DNA from: Pseudomonadota bacterium
Lineage (GTDB): Bacteria; Pseudomonadota; Alphaproteobacteria; Rhodospirillales; Magnetospirillaceae
NCBI GenBank assembly: GCA_023426365.1
Contig: JAFAAW010000075.1
Location: forward strand, 1 to 24,645
Direction: 5' to 3'
DNA: 24,645 nucleotides
In this document: one piece after another, positions 7,919 to 15,149 of the stretch
How the letters are laid out: each line of letters opens with the position of its first letter
Numbering within the stretch: the stretch's first letter is position 1
Translations under genes and position numbers: made by a program
The notes under the pieces: generated by a model
What the model saw: the letters and a program-made list of their open reading frames with translations, nothing else
Databases searched by the model: none
What the model was told of the DNA's origin: nothing

Positions 7919-9352
7919 TTGCCGCATGACGCCCACGCCCACGAGCTGTTCTTCGTCCGCGCCGGCCTGGACCGGGACAACGTGCGCAAGATCGTGGCCG
8001 AAAGCCTGACCGGTGCCGATGACGGGGAATTGTTCCTGGAATATCGCCAGTCGGAAAGCCTGGTGCTGGACGACCGCCAGATCAAATCCGCCAGCTTCGA
8101 CACCGCCCAGGGCTTCGGCCTGCGCTCGGTCGCCGGCGAGGCGCACGGCTATGCCCACGGCTCGGAATTGTCGGAAGACGCCATCAGGCGCGCCGCCACC
8201 ACGGTCAGCGCGGTGAAGTCCGGCCGCACCGGCCATCTGGCCGAGGGGCCGGCCGGCACCAACCGCGCGCTTTACACCGATCTCAATCCGCTGGCCCTGG
8301 TGCCGTTCGAGACCAAGGTCAAGCTGCTGGAGGAAATCGACGCCTATGCCCGCGGGCGGGATGCGCGCGTGCGTCAGGTGTCGGCCTCGCTGGCCGGGTC
8401 GTGGCAGGCAGTCTATATCCTGCGTGGCGACGGCACCCATGCCGCCGACATCCGCCCGCTGGTGCGCATCAACGTCTCGGTGGTGCTGGGCAGCGGCGAA
8501 CGCATGGAAACCGGCAGCCACGGCATGGGCGGCCGCTTCACCTATGACGGGGTGATGGCGCCCCACCTGTGGCGCCATTGCGTGGACGAGGCGCTGCGCC
8601 AGGCCACCGTCAACCTGGACAGCATTCCCGCCCCGGCGGGCGAGCTGTCGGTGGTGCTGGGGCCGGGCTGGCCCGGCGTCATGCTGCACGAGGCGGTGGG
8701 CCACGGGCTGGAAGGCGATTTCAACCGCAAGGGCACCAGCGCATTCTCCGGCATGATCGGCCAGCGGGTGGCGGCCAAGGGCGTCACCGTGGTGGATGAC
8801 GGCACCCTGCCCGACCTGCGCGGGTCCATCACCATCGACGACGAGGGCACGCCGAGCGGGCGCACCACGCTGATCGAGGACGGCATCCTGGTCGGCTATC
8901 TGCAGGACCGGCTGAACGCCCGGCTGACCGGGGTGAAGGCCACCGGCAACGGCCGCCGCCAATCCTATGCCCATGCGCCGCTGCCGCGCATGACCAACAC
9001 CTTCATGGTGGCCGGCGAGCACGAGCCGGGCGAGATCATCGCCTCGGTCAAGAAGGGCATCTATGCGGTCAATTTCGGCGGCGGCCAGGTGGACATCACC
9101 TCGGGCAAGTTCGTGTTCGCCGCCACCGAGGCCTATCTGATCGAGAACGGCAAGATCGGCCCGGCGGTCAAGGGCGCCACCCTGATCGGCAACGGTCCCG
9201 ACGCGCTGACCCGCGTCACCATGATCGGCAACGATTTGCAGATCGATCCCGGCATCGGCACCTGCGGCAAGGACGGCCAGGGCGTGCCGGTGGGCGTCGG
9301 CCAGCCGACGCTGCGCATGGACGGGCTGACGGTGGGCGGCACCGCGACCTGA
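7919..9352 (+). CDS. tldD: Metalloprotease TldD
   Basis: This 477-aa protein is TldD, the catalytic subunit of the TldD/TldE(PmbA) zinc protease that degrades unfolded peptides and matures microcin B17-type peptides in other bacteria. The metal site HEAVGHGLEGDF gives HExxxH (His257, Glu258, His261). Cys449 in DPGIGTCGKDGQGVPV corresponds to the conserved third metal ligand near the C-terminus. Other family stretches are SFDTAQGFGLRSVAGE, MLHEAVGHGLE and GGGQVDITSGKFVF. The length equals the E. coli protein (about 480 aa). The start is TTG, supported by a good ribosome binding site. The partner gene (tldE/pmbA) is not in this window; it is usually elsewhere on the chromosome. Confidence 0.95.
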   Translation: MPHDAHAHELFFVRAGLDRDNVRKIVAESLTGADDGELFLEYRQSESLVLDDRQIKSASFDTAQGFGLRSVAGEAHGYAHGSELSEDAIRRAATTVSAVKSGRTGHLAEGPAGTNRALYTDLNPLALVPFETKVKLLEEIDAYARGRDARVRQVSASLAGSWQAVYILRGDGTHAADIRPLVRINVSVVLGSGERMETGSHGMGGRFTYDGVMAPHLWRHCVDEALRQATVNLDSIPAPAGELSVVLGPGWPGVMLHEAVGHGLEGDFNRKGTSAFSGMIGQRVAAKGVTVVDDGTLPDLRGSITIDDEGTPSGRTTLIEDGILVGYLQDRLNARLTGVKATGNGRRQSYAHAPLPRMTNTFMVAGEHEPGEIIASVKKGIYAVNFGGGQVDITSGKFVFAATEAYLIENGKIGPAVKGATLIGNGPDALTRVTMIGNDLQIDPGIGTCGKDGQGVPVGVGQPTLRMDGLTVGGTAT

Positions 9353-9407
9353 GGCGGCCGGCGCCGAGGGCGCAGGGCGAACCGCCCGCCGGCCGCCATC
9401 GCCCCGC

Positions 9408-9860
9408 TCAGCGCGGGGTGGGCGCCTTGCCCTTGCGGCCGGCATCCGCCAGGTCGAGGACCAGCCGGTTGCCCCGTTCGGCGCCGTCATCGGGCGGCAG
9501 GGTGAACTGGTTCTCGACCCGCACCGGCCTGCTGGTGTGGATGACCAGCAGGCCGCGCTTGAGGCCGCGGCGCATGAAATCATAGCGGGTGATGGGGCCG
9601 AAGGGCTTGAGCCGATGGCGGTTGGCCTCCCAATCCACTTCGGGGAAGCCGACCAGAACCCGGCGCCCGCCGTCGGTGACCAGGGTACGGAATTCCACCA
9701 ATTGGGTGACGTCCAACACCAGCCGGGTCAGGTCCGGGTGCTGGCCCAGCCGCGCGGACTGGGCCTGGGCGGGCGTCGGCGGCACCTTGGCCATGGCAGG
9801 CGCTGCGGCCGGCATCGCCGCCGCCAGAGCAACCGCCAATCCCCATGCCATGCCCCTCAT
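9408..9860 (-). CDS. Small exported AMIN-like domain protein
   Basis: This 150-aa protein has a signal peptide (MRGMAWGLAVALAAAMPAAAPAMA, cleavage near residue 24). The mature part contains TRLVLDVTQLVEFRTLVTDGG, then RVLVGFPEVDW, and NRLVLDLADAG near the end. The repeated R-[LV]-V-[LF]-D-[LV] strands resemble the AMIN domain, which targets periplasmic proteins such as AmiC to peptidoglycan. Here it stands alone without the amidase catalytic domain. The ATG at 9860 follows GAAGGAACCGCC, a fair ribosome binding site. The gene is convergent with tldD (55 bases between stops) and divergent from the DUF485-actP operon. Domain assignment is by pattern only. Confidence 0.65.
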   Translation of the reverse strand: MRGMAWGLAVALAAAMPAAAPAMAKVPPTPAQAQSARLGQHPDLTRLVLDVTQLVEFRTLVTDGGRRVLVGFPEVDWEANRHRLKPFGPITRYDFMRRGLKRGLLVIHTSRPVRVENQFTLPPDDGAERGNRLVLDLADAGRKGKAPTPR

Positions 9861-10124
9861 GGCGGTTCCTTCGCACGATATTTCTTTCGGTTGCGCAGAC
9901 TAACGCCAACCCCGCCCGCATGTCATCCCGCATATTCAAATATTGAAATGGCAAAATATGCCGATGAAAACATTTAATTGATTCGGCAACTTTCGGGCCG
10001 GACAGGCGCGCGACCAAATCATCCCAGGCAAATACCCGCCACCGCCACACACGCCGCCGCGCAAATGACATCCCACTTATGGGTTGACCTCAGGAAACGC
10101 CGCAACACAAGCAACAAGATTTCA

Positions 10125-10140
10125 TGGGACCGACTTTGCA
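10125..10140 (+). promoter_or_regulatory. Candidate sigma-54 (-24/-12) promoter for DUF485-actP
   Basis: TGGGACCGACTTTGCA matches the RpoN consensus TGGCAC-N5-TTGCA at every position except one (G for C), with the required GG and GC 10 bases apart. Transcription would start near 10152, about 127 bases ahead of the DUF485 start codon. The match is seen in the sequence; use by RpoN is inference. Confidence 0.5.
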
Positions 10141-10183
10141 CAACATCAGCAAAACGGAAAAGGAACGCCTCACACCCGGCCTT

Positions 10184-10200
10184 GCATAATTTAATTATGC
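10184..10200. promoter_or_regulatory. 17-bp perfect palindrome, possible operator
   Basis: GCATAATT-T-AATTATGC is a perfect inverted repeat with 8-bp arms, 78 bases before the DUF485 gene. Its symmetry and AT-rich core in a GC-rich genome suggest a binding site for a dimeric regulator. The regulator is unknown. Confidence 0.45.
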
Positions 10201-10278
10201 TTTTGCCCACAGCATCTTTGCGGTATTTGCGCGCATCCATTCAGCATCGCAACAAGATGCCACGGGAGAAACGAACCA

Positions 10279-10590
10279 ATGTCCGACCAGACCTATGACA
10301 AGGTCGTCGCCCATCCGAAATTCGCCGAGCTGATGAAGAAGCGGAACCGCTTTTCCATCGTGCTGTCGCTGATCGTGCTGGGCGTCTATTACACTTACGT
10401 CCTGGTGGCCGCGCTGGCGCCGGACACCTTTGCCGCGCCCATCGGCGACGGCTACACCTGGTGCATCGGCCTGCTGGCCGGATTCCTGATCCAGGGCTTC
10501 GCCTTTGTCATGACCGGCGTGTACGTGCGCCGCGCCAACGGCGAGTTCGACGCCATCAACCGCACCCTGATCGAGGAGGCCGGACGATGA
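10279..10590 (+). CDS. DUF485 membrane protein (YjcH family)
   Basis: This 103-aa protein belongs to the DUF485/YjcH family, small inner-membrane proteins encoded directly before the acetate permease ActP in many proteobacteria. The N-terminal HPKFAELMKKRNRFS is typical, followed by two transmembrane helices (about residues 25-45, IVLSLIVLGVYYTYVLVAAL, and 62-82, IGLLAGFLIQGFAFVMTGVY), then YVRRANGEFD and a short cytoplasmic tail. GGGAGA about 10 bases upstream can serve as ribosome binding site. The stop codon overlaps the actP start (ATGA), so the two are cotranslated. It probably assists or stabilises the transporter, but this is not established. Confidence 0.93.
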   Translation: MSDQTYDKVVAHPKFAELMKKRNRFSIVLSLIVLGVYYTYVLVAALAPDTFAAPIGDGYTWCIGLLAGFLIQGFAFVMTGVYVRRANGEFDAINRTLIEEAGR

Positions 10591-12248
10591 GCCGCATTCT
10601 CTCCGCCGCCCTGCTGGCCGCGCTGGCCCCCGTCCCGGCCCTGGCGGCCGGCGGCGCCATCGACGGCGCCGTGCAGAAGCAGGCCACCAACGTCATGGCC
10701 ATCGCCATGTTCATGGTGTTCGTCATCGGCACCCTGGGCATCACCTGGTGGGCGTCCAAGCGTACCCGCTCGGCCAGCGATTTCTATACCGCCGGCGGCG
10801 GCATCACCGGGTTCCAGAACGGCCTGGCCATCGCCGGCGACTACATGTCGGCCGCCGCCTTCCTGGGCGTGTCGGGCATGGTGTTCGGCAAGGGCGTGGA
10901 CGGCGTGTTCTACACCGTCGGCTGGACCGTCGGCTGGCCGCTGATCCTGTTCATGATCGCCGAGCGCCTGCGCAACCTGGGCAAGTTCACCTTTGCCGAC
11001 GTCGCCAGCTATCGCCTGGGCCAGACCCCCATCCGCTCGCTGGCCGCCGTGGGCGCGCTGACCGTGGTGGTGTTCTATCTGATCGCCCAGATGGTCGGCG
11101 CCGGCAAGCTGATCCAGCTTCTGTTCGGCCTGGACTACACCTATGCGGTGGTGCTGGTCGGCGTGCTGATGATGGCCTATGTGACGTTCGGCGGCATGCT
11201 GGCGACCACCTGGGTGCAGATCATCAAGGCGTGCCTGCTGCTGGGCGGCTGCACCATCCTGGTGGCGCTGTCGCTGGTGCAGTTCGGCTTCAACCCCGAG
11301 GCGCTGATGGCCAGCGCGGTGGCCAACCACAAGGCCGGAACCCAGATCCTGGCGCCCAGCTCGTCCATCTCGGACCCGCTGACCGCCATCTCGCTCAGCC
11401 TTGCGCTGATGTGCGGCCCGGCCGGCCTGCCGCATATCCTGATGCGTTTCTTCACCGTTCCCGACGCCAAGGCGGCGCGCAAGTCGGTGTTCTATGCCAC
11501 CGGCTTCATCGGCTATTTCTTCGTGCTGGCCGTGATGATCGGCTTTGCCGCCATCACCATCGTCGGCACCAATCCCGCCTATCTGGACCAGGCCGGCAAG
11601 ATCGTGGGCGGCGGCAACATGGCGGCCATCCACCTGTCCAAGGCGGTGGGCGGCGACGTCTTCCTGGGCTTCATCTCGGCGGTGGCCTTCGCCACCATCC
11701 TGGCGGTGGTGTCGGGGCTGGCCCTGGCCGGCGCGTCGGCGGTCAGCCATGACCTCTATGCCCGCGTCATCAAGAAGGGCAACGCCAGCGAGCGCGAGGA
11801 AATGCTGGTCGGCCGCATCGCGGTGATCACGCTGGGCGTCATGGCCATCGTGCTGGGCCTGCTGTTCGAGAACCAGAACATCGCCTTCATGGTCAGCCTG
11901 GCCTTCGGCCTGGCCGCCTCGGTCAACTTCCCGGTGCTGTTCCTGTCCATCTTCTGGGGCGGGCTGACCACGCGCGGCGCCTTCATCGGCGGCTTCCTCG
12001 GCCTGCTCTCGGCGGTGGCGTTCGTGGTGCTGGGACCGGCGGTGTGGGTGCAGGTGCTGGGCAACAAGACGCCGGTCTTCCCCTACGAGCATTACGCCCT
12101 GTTCTCCATGACCATCGCCTTCGCCGGCATCTGGCTGTTCTCGCTGCTGGACAACAGCGCGCGGGCCAAGCTGGACCGCGCCGCCTTCGCCCACCAGCGG
12201 GTGCGGTCGGAGACCGGCCTGGGCGCGGCCGAGGCCGTGGCCCACTAA
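10587..12248 (+). CDS. actP: Cation/acetate symporter
   Basis: This 553-aa protein is a solute:sodium symporter (SSS) family member of the ActP type, which imports acetate and other short carboxylates with a cation. It begins with a cleavable-looking signal (ALLAALAPVPALAAGG), as ActP proteins do, and then has about 13 hydrophobic segments. Family motifs include SASDFYTAGGGITGFQNGLA, AGDYMSAAAFLGVSG, GGMLATTWVQIIKA, LMCGPAGLPHILMRFFTVPD and SGLALAGASAVSHDLYA. The length fits the family (E. coli 549 aa). It follows the DUF485 gene with a 4-base overlap and ends 11 bases before a strong terminator. Expression may be under the candidate sigma-54 promoter upstream. Confidence 0.95.
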   Translation: MSRILSAALLAALAPVPALAAGGAIDGAVQKQATNVMAIAMFMVFVIGTLGITWWASKRTRSASDFYTAGGGITGFQNGLAIAGDYMSAAAFLGVSGMVFGKGVDGVFYTVGWTVGWPLILFMIAERLRNLGKFTFADVASYRLGQTPIRSLAAVGALTVVVFYLIAQMVGAGKLIQLLFGLDYTYAVVLVGVLMMAYVTFGGMLATTWVQIIKACLLLGGCTILVALSLVQFGFNPEALMASAVANHKAGTQILAPSSSISDPLTAISLSLALMCGPAGLPHILMRFFTVPDAKAARKSVFYATGFIGYFFVLAVMIGFAAITIVGTNPAYLDQAGKIVGGGNMAAIHLSKAVGGDVFLGFISAVAFATILAVVSGLALAGASAVSHDLYARVIKKGNASEREEMLVGRIAVITLGVMAIVLGLLFENQNIAFMVSLAFGLAASVNFPVLFLSIFWGGLTTRGAFIGGFLGLLSAVAFVVLGPAVWVQVLGNKTPVFPYEHYALFSMTIAFAGIWLFSLLDNSARAKLDRAAFAHQRVRSETGLGAAEAVAH

Positions 12249-12259
12249 GCCGCCAAAGC

Positions 12260-12292
12260 AAAAGCCCCTCTTCGACGAAGAGGGGCTTTTTT
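12260..12292. terminator. Strong intrinsic terminator, probably bidirectional
   Basis: AAAAGCCCCTCTTCG (12260-12274) pairs with CGAAGAGGGGCTTTT (12276-12290), leaving a tiny loop and followed by more T residues. Flanking A and T runs let it work in both directions, serving actP (plus) and the convergent RaiA-CSD gene (minus), whose stop is at 12297. Confidence 0.92.
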
Positions 12293-12296
12293 CTGC

Positions 12297-12854
12297 CTAT
12301 GTCGCCAGCCACACCTTGGCGGCGGTGGGACCGGTGTCGCCCGCCGCCTCGACATAATGGACGGGCTGGCCGGGCGACAATTCGTCGAAGCTGCCCCCCA
12401 TCAGCGAGTTGCGGTGGAAGTACAACTGGCCGCCGGTATTGGTCAGGATGAAGCCGTGGTCGCGTTCGGGGTGCAGCGCCGCCACCTGCCCGTGAAAGAA
12501 ATCCTCGTGAATCTTCACCTCGCCATTGATCTGGCGCTTGTAGTCCAGTAATTGCCGCTCGGCGGCGTCGAAGGCATCGCGCATGGCGGTGTAGACGTCG
12601 GGATTGGCATAGCGGTCGCGCAGGCGGTGCGGCTCGCGCGTCACCGCCAGATGGCCGCCGGGCACCCACAGGTCGACATGGACCTCGTATTGGTTGCCCT
12701 TGCGGTGCTGGCGGTGCGGCGCCTCGACCGCCACCAGGCAGCGGGTCAGCCGGGGGTACAGCCGGTTCAGCCGCTCCACCCGTTCGCGGATGGCCGCCTC
12801 CATGGCGGCCGAGGGGTCGAGATTGTGGAAACGTATCTCGAGAGGGGCGTCCAT
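12297..12854 (-). CDS. RaiA/HPF-type ribosome-associated protein with C-terminal cold-shock domain
   Basis: This 185-aa protein fuses two domains. Residues 1 to about 105 resemble ribosome hibernation factors (HPF/RaiA, S30AE): EIRFHNLDPSAAMEAAIRER, a conserved-looking beta strand YEVHVDLWVPGGHL and a final helix MRDAFDAAERQLLDYKRQ. Residues about 115-185 are a cold-shock (CSD) RNA-binding fold: GQVAALHPERDHGFILT and LYFHRNSL correspond to RNP motifs 1 and 2. Such a fusion could bind the ribosome and RNA together during slow growth or stress; the family is known from genome surveys, the role is inferred. The ATG at 12854 follows GAGGGAAG with 6-base spacing. The gene is divergent from the TPR-methyltransferase gene. 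Confidence 0.85.
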   Translation of the reverse strand: MDAPLEIRFHNLDPSAAMEAAIRERVERLNRLYPRLTRCLVAVEAPHRQHRKGNQYEVHVDLWVPGGHLAVTREPHRLRDRYANPDVYTAMRDAFDAAERQLLDYKRQINGEVKIHEDFFHGQVAALHPERDHGFILTNTGGQLYFHRNSLMGGSFDELSPGQPVHYVEAAGDTGPTAAKVWLAT

Positions 12855-12916
12855 GGGCAGCTTCCCTCGTTGTGGTCGCGTGTCTATGGTTAACAAGCTA
12901 AGGTGAGGATGTTCGT

Positions 12917-14560
12917 TTGAAAGGGGCCGCGACCTTCGGAACCGCCATGCAGGCACAACAGAGCAAAAGCGTCGCCGAAATCTTCGCCGACGCCATGCGC
13001 GCCTATGAGGAAGGGCGTGCGGGCGAGGCCAGGCGCCTGGCCAAACGGCTGACCGAGGCCGCGCCCAAATTCGGCGGCGCCCATTACCTGAGCGGCCTGC
13101 TGGCGCTGGACGCGGGCCAGGGCCGGCGCGCCGTCGAAAGCCTGGCGCGCGCCGTCGCCATCACGCCGGGCCAGGCCGTGCTGCATCTGGCCATGGGCCG
13201 CGCGCTGGAGATCACCGGCGACACCGCCGAGGCCGCCCTGCACTACCGCACCGTGCTGAGCCTGGACGCCAGCCACGCCGAAGCCCATGCCCGGCTGGGC
13301 GAATTGCTGGGGCGCCAGGGCCGGCGCGACGACGCCGTTGCCCATTGCCGCGCCGCCATCGCCGCCAGCCCGGCCCATGCCGAGGCGCTGAACTGCCTGG
13401 GCGCCCTGCTGACCGAGGCCGGACAGGCCGACGAAGCCTGCGACGTGCTGCGCCGGGCGCTGGAACTGCGCCCCGACTGGCCGGTGGCGCTCAACAATTT
13501 CGGCGTCGCGCTGCGCGATGCCGGCCGGCTGGACGCCGCCGCCACCATCCTGGAGGGCGCGGTGGAATTGCGCCCCGGCCATGCCGGCAGCCGCGCCAAT
13601 CTGGCGTCGGTGTATCGTGCCCAGGGGCGGCTGGACGACGCCCGCGAGGCGGCCGAACAGGGCACCCGCCGCGCACCGCGCAGCCTGGAATGCTGGATGG
13701 AGCTGGGGCTGGCCCGCCAGGCCCAGGGCCATGCGGAGGGCGCCGCCGCCGCCTTCGAGCGCGCCACCGCCGCCGCCCCGAAATCGGCCCGCGCCTGGTA
13801 CTGCCTGGGCGAGGCGTGCCGCGCCCTCGACCAAGGCGAGCGCGCCGCCCGCGCCTATGCCAAGGCGCTGAAACTGGACCCCGACGACCTGCACGGGGCC
13901 GCGCTGGGCCTTGCCCTGGCCGGCGGAGCGCCGGCGCCCGACAAGGCGCCCGAGGCCTATGTGCGCCAGTTGTTCGACGATTACGCCGACCGCTTCGACC
14001 AGACCCTGGTGGAAAAGCTGGATTACTGCGCCCCGCAAGTGCTGGCCGACGCGTTGGCCCGCACGGTGGACCGCCGCGGCGGACTGACCATCATGGATGC
14101 GGGCTGCGGCACCGGGCTGGCGGCGCCGGTGCTCAAGCCCTATGCCAGCCGGCTGGACGGCGTGGACCTGTCGCCCGCCATGGCCGCCCGCGCCGCCGAA
14201 CGCGGCCTGTACGACGACGTCGCGGTGGGAGAGCTGGTGGCGTCGCTGAGCGAGCGTCCCGCCCGCTACGACCTGGTGGTGGCCGCCGACGTGCTGGTCT
14301 ATCTGGGCGATCTGGCACCCGTCATGCAGGCGGCGCACGCCGCCCTGCGCCCCGCCGGCGCCTTTGCCTTCACCGTGGAAAAGGCCGAGGACGCGGCCAC
14401 CTATGTGCTGGGGCCGAAACAGCGTTACGCCCATGCCGCCGAGTACGTGGCGCAATCGGCCCAGGCGGCCGGCTTTGGCGTCGTCCTGATGGAGGATGCG
14501 GTCACCCGCCGCGACGGCGGCCGCGACGTTCCCGGGCTGGTGGTGGTATTGCGCGCCTGA
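12917..14560 (+). CDS. TPR-repeat protein with C-terminal methyltransferase domain
   Basis: This 547-aa protein has about nine tetratricopeptide repeats (residues 20-340) built from units such as YLSGLLALDAGQGRRAVESL and ALNNFGVALRDAGRLDAAA. A class I SAM-dependent methyltransferase follows (about 350-547). The linker PEAYVRQLFDDYADRFDQTL is typical of predicted TPR-methyltransferases (COG4976). Motif I is IMDAGCGTGLA (Asp394), with GVDLSPAMAARA next and the DLVVAADVLVYLGDL segment after it. The substrate is unknown; TPRs suggest a protein target. The TTG start at 12917 is preferred because GTGAGGA lies 7 bases upstream; the ATG at 12947 is the alternative with a weaker site. Confidence 0.88.
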   Translation: MKGAATFGTAMQAQQSKSVAEIFADAMRAYEEGRAGEARRLAKRLTEAAPKFGGAHYLSGLLALDAGQGRRAVESLARAVAITPGQAVLHLAMGRALEITGDTAEAALHYRTVLSLDASHAEAHARLGELLGRQGRRDDAVAHCRAAIAASPAHAEALNCLGALLTEAGQADEACDVLRRALELRPDWPVALNNFGVALRDAGRLDAAATILEGAVELRPGHAGSRANLASVYRAQGRLDDAREAAEQGTRRAPRSLECWMELGLARQAQGHAEGAAAAFERATAAAPKSARAWYCLGEACRALDQGERAARAYAKALKLDPDDLHGAALGLALAGGAPAPDKAPEAYVRQLFDDYADRFDQTLVEKLDYCAPQVLADALARTVDRRGGLTIMDAGCGTGLAAPVLKPYASRLDGVDLSPAMAARAAERGLYDDVAVGELVASLSERPARYDLVVAADVLVYLGDLAPVMQAAHAALRPAGAFAFTVEKAEDAATYVLGPKQRYAHAAEYVAQSAQAAGFGVVLMEDAVTRRDGGRDVPGLVVVLRA

Positions 14561-14605
14561 CCGGGCTATCGCCTTTGACGCATTGATCCGGCCGCCGCCG
14601 TCCGT

Positions 14606-14624
14606 ATCTGCGCCTCAGGCAGAT
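14606..14624 (+). other. Short intercistronic hairpin
   Basis: ATCTGCGCCT-C-AGGCAGAT can fold into an 8-bp stem with one bulged G, between the TPR-methyltransferase gene and the DUF1579 gene. There is no T run after it. It may slow transcription or protect an mRNA end; no role is established. Confidence 0.3.
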
Positions 14625-14639
14625 CGAGCGGAGGACGCC

Positions 14640-15149
14640 ATGGCCGAGGAAAAGGCGACATGTCCGGTGGCCGAGCCGGTGGAGCAGCATCGCTGGCTGA
14701 ACCGGCTGGCCGGCGCATGGCGGTTCGAGGGCGGCGCCGTCGCCCAGGGCGACCGCCCGGCCGAAGCCTTTTCCGGCACCGAGACGGTGCGCATCCTGGG
14801 CGGCCTGTGGGCGGTGGCCGAGGGGCGAAGCGAAATGCCCGAGGGCGAGGCCATGAGCACGCTGATGCTGCTGGGCTTCGACCCCGCGCGGAACGCCTAT
14901 GTGGGCAGTTTCGCCTGTTCGGTGATGACCCATCTGTGGATCTATCGCGGCCGCACCGACGCCGACGGCAAGCGCTTGGTGCTGGCCACCGAAGGCCCCA
15001 GCATGGAGGAGGGCGGCGGCTCGACCGCCTATGAGGACATCATCGCGCTGGAGGATGCCGACCACCGCACCCTGACGTCGCGCATGCGCACCAATGACGG
15101 CCAGTGGCGCGAGGTGTTCAGCGCGCGCTACACCCGTCTGCCCGATTGA
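14640..15149 (+). CDS. DUF1579 family protein
   Basis: This 169-aa protein, with no signal peptide, matches the DUF1579 family of small beta-rich proteins of unknown function. Family stretches are WLNRLAGAWRFEG near residue 20, GGLWAVAEGRSEMP, MLLGFDPARNAYVGSF and TLTSRMRTNDGQWREVF. The pattern suggests a lipocalin-like barrel. The ATG at 14640 is chosen because GGAGGA lies just upstream. It lies 79 bases behind the TPR-methyltransferase gene and its last 32 bases overlap the 3' end of the convergent EAL-GGDEF gene. Confidence 0.85.
   Translation: MAEEKATCPVAEPVEQHRWLNRLAGAWRFEGGAVAQGDRPAEAFSGTETVRILGGLWAVAEGRSEMPEGEAMSTLMLLGFDPARNAYVGSFACSVMTHLWIYRGRTDADGKRLVLATEGPSMEEGGGSTAYEDIIALEDADHRTLTSRMRTNDGQWREVFSARYTRLPD

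Larger units (their letters stand above)
9861..10278. other. AT-rich 418-bp intergenic region
   Basis: This is the longest non-coding stretch in the window and is visibly less GC-rich than its surroundings. I see no convincing gene. It contains a short palindrome TTCAAATATTGAA (9935-9947), a candidate sigma-54 promoter (10125-10140) and a perfect 17-bp palindrome (10184-10200). It must carry the promoters of the AMIN-like gene (leftward) and the acetate uptake operon (rightward). Confidence 0.7.

Noticed and set aside
9978..10298. 106-codon plus-strand frame in the AT-rich intergenic region
   Set aside because: No ribosome binding site, no domain, Arg/His/Asn/Thr-rich composition unlike neighbours, and it runs over the candidate promoter and the DUF485 start.
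10452..12245. Minus-strand open frame of 597 codons opposite actP
   Set aside because: Antisense shadow of a clear transporter gene, with His/Gln/Gly-rich composition and no domain.
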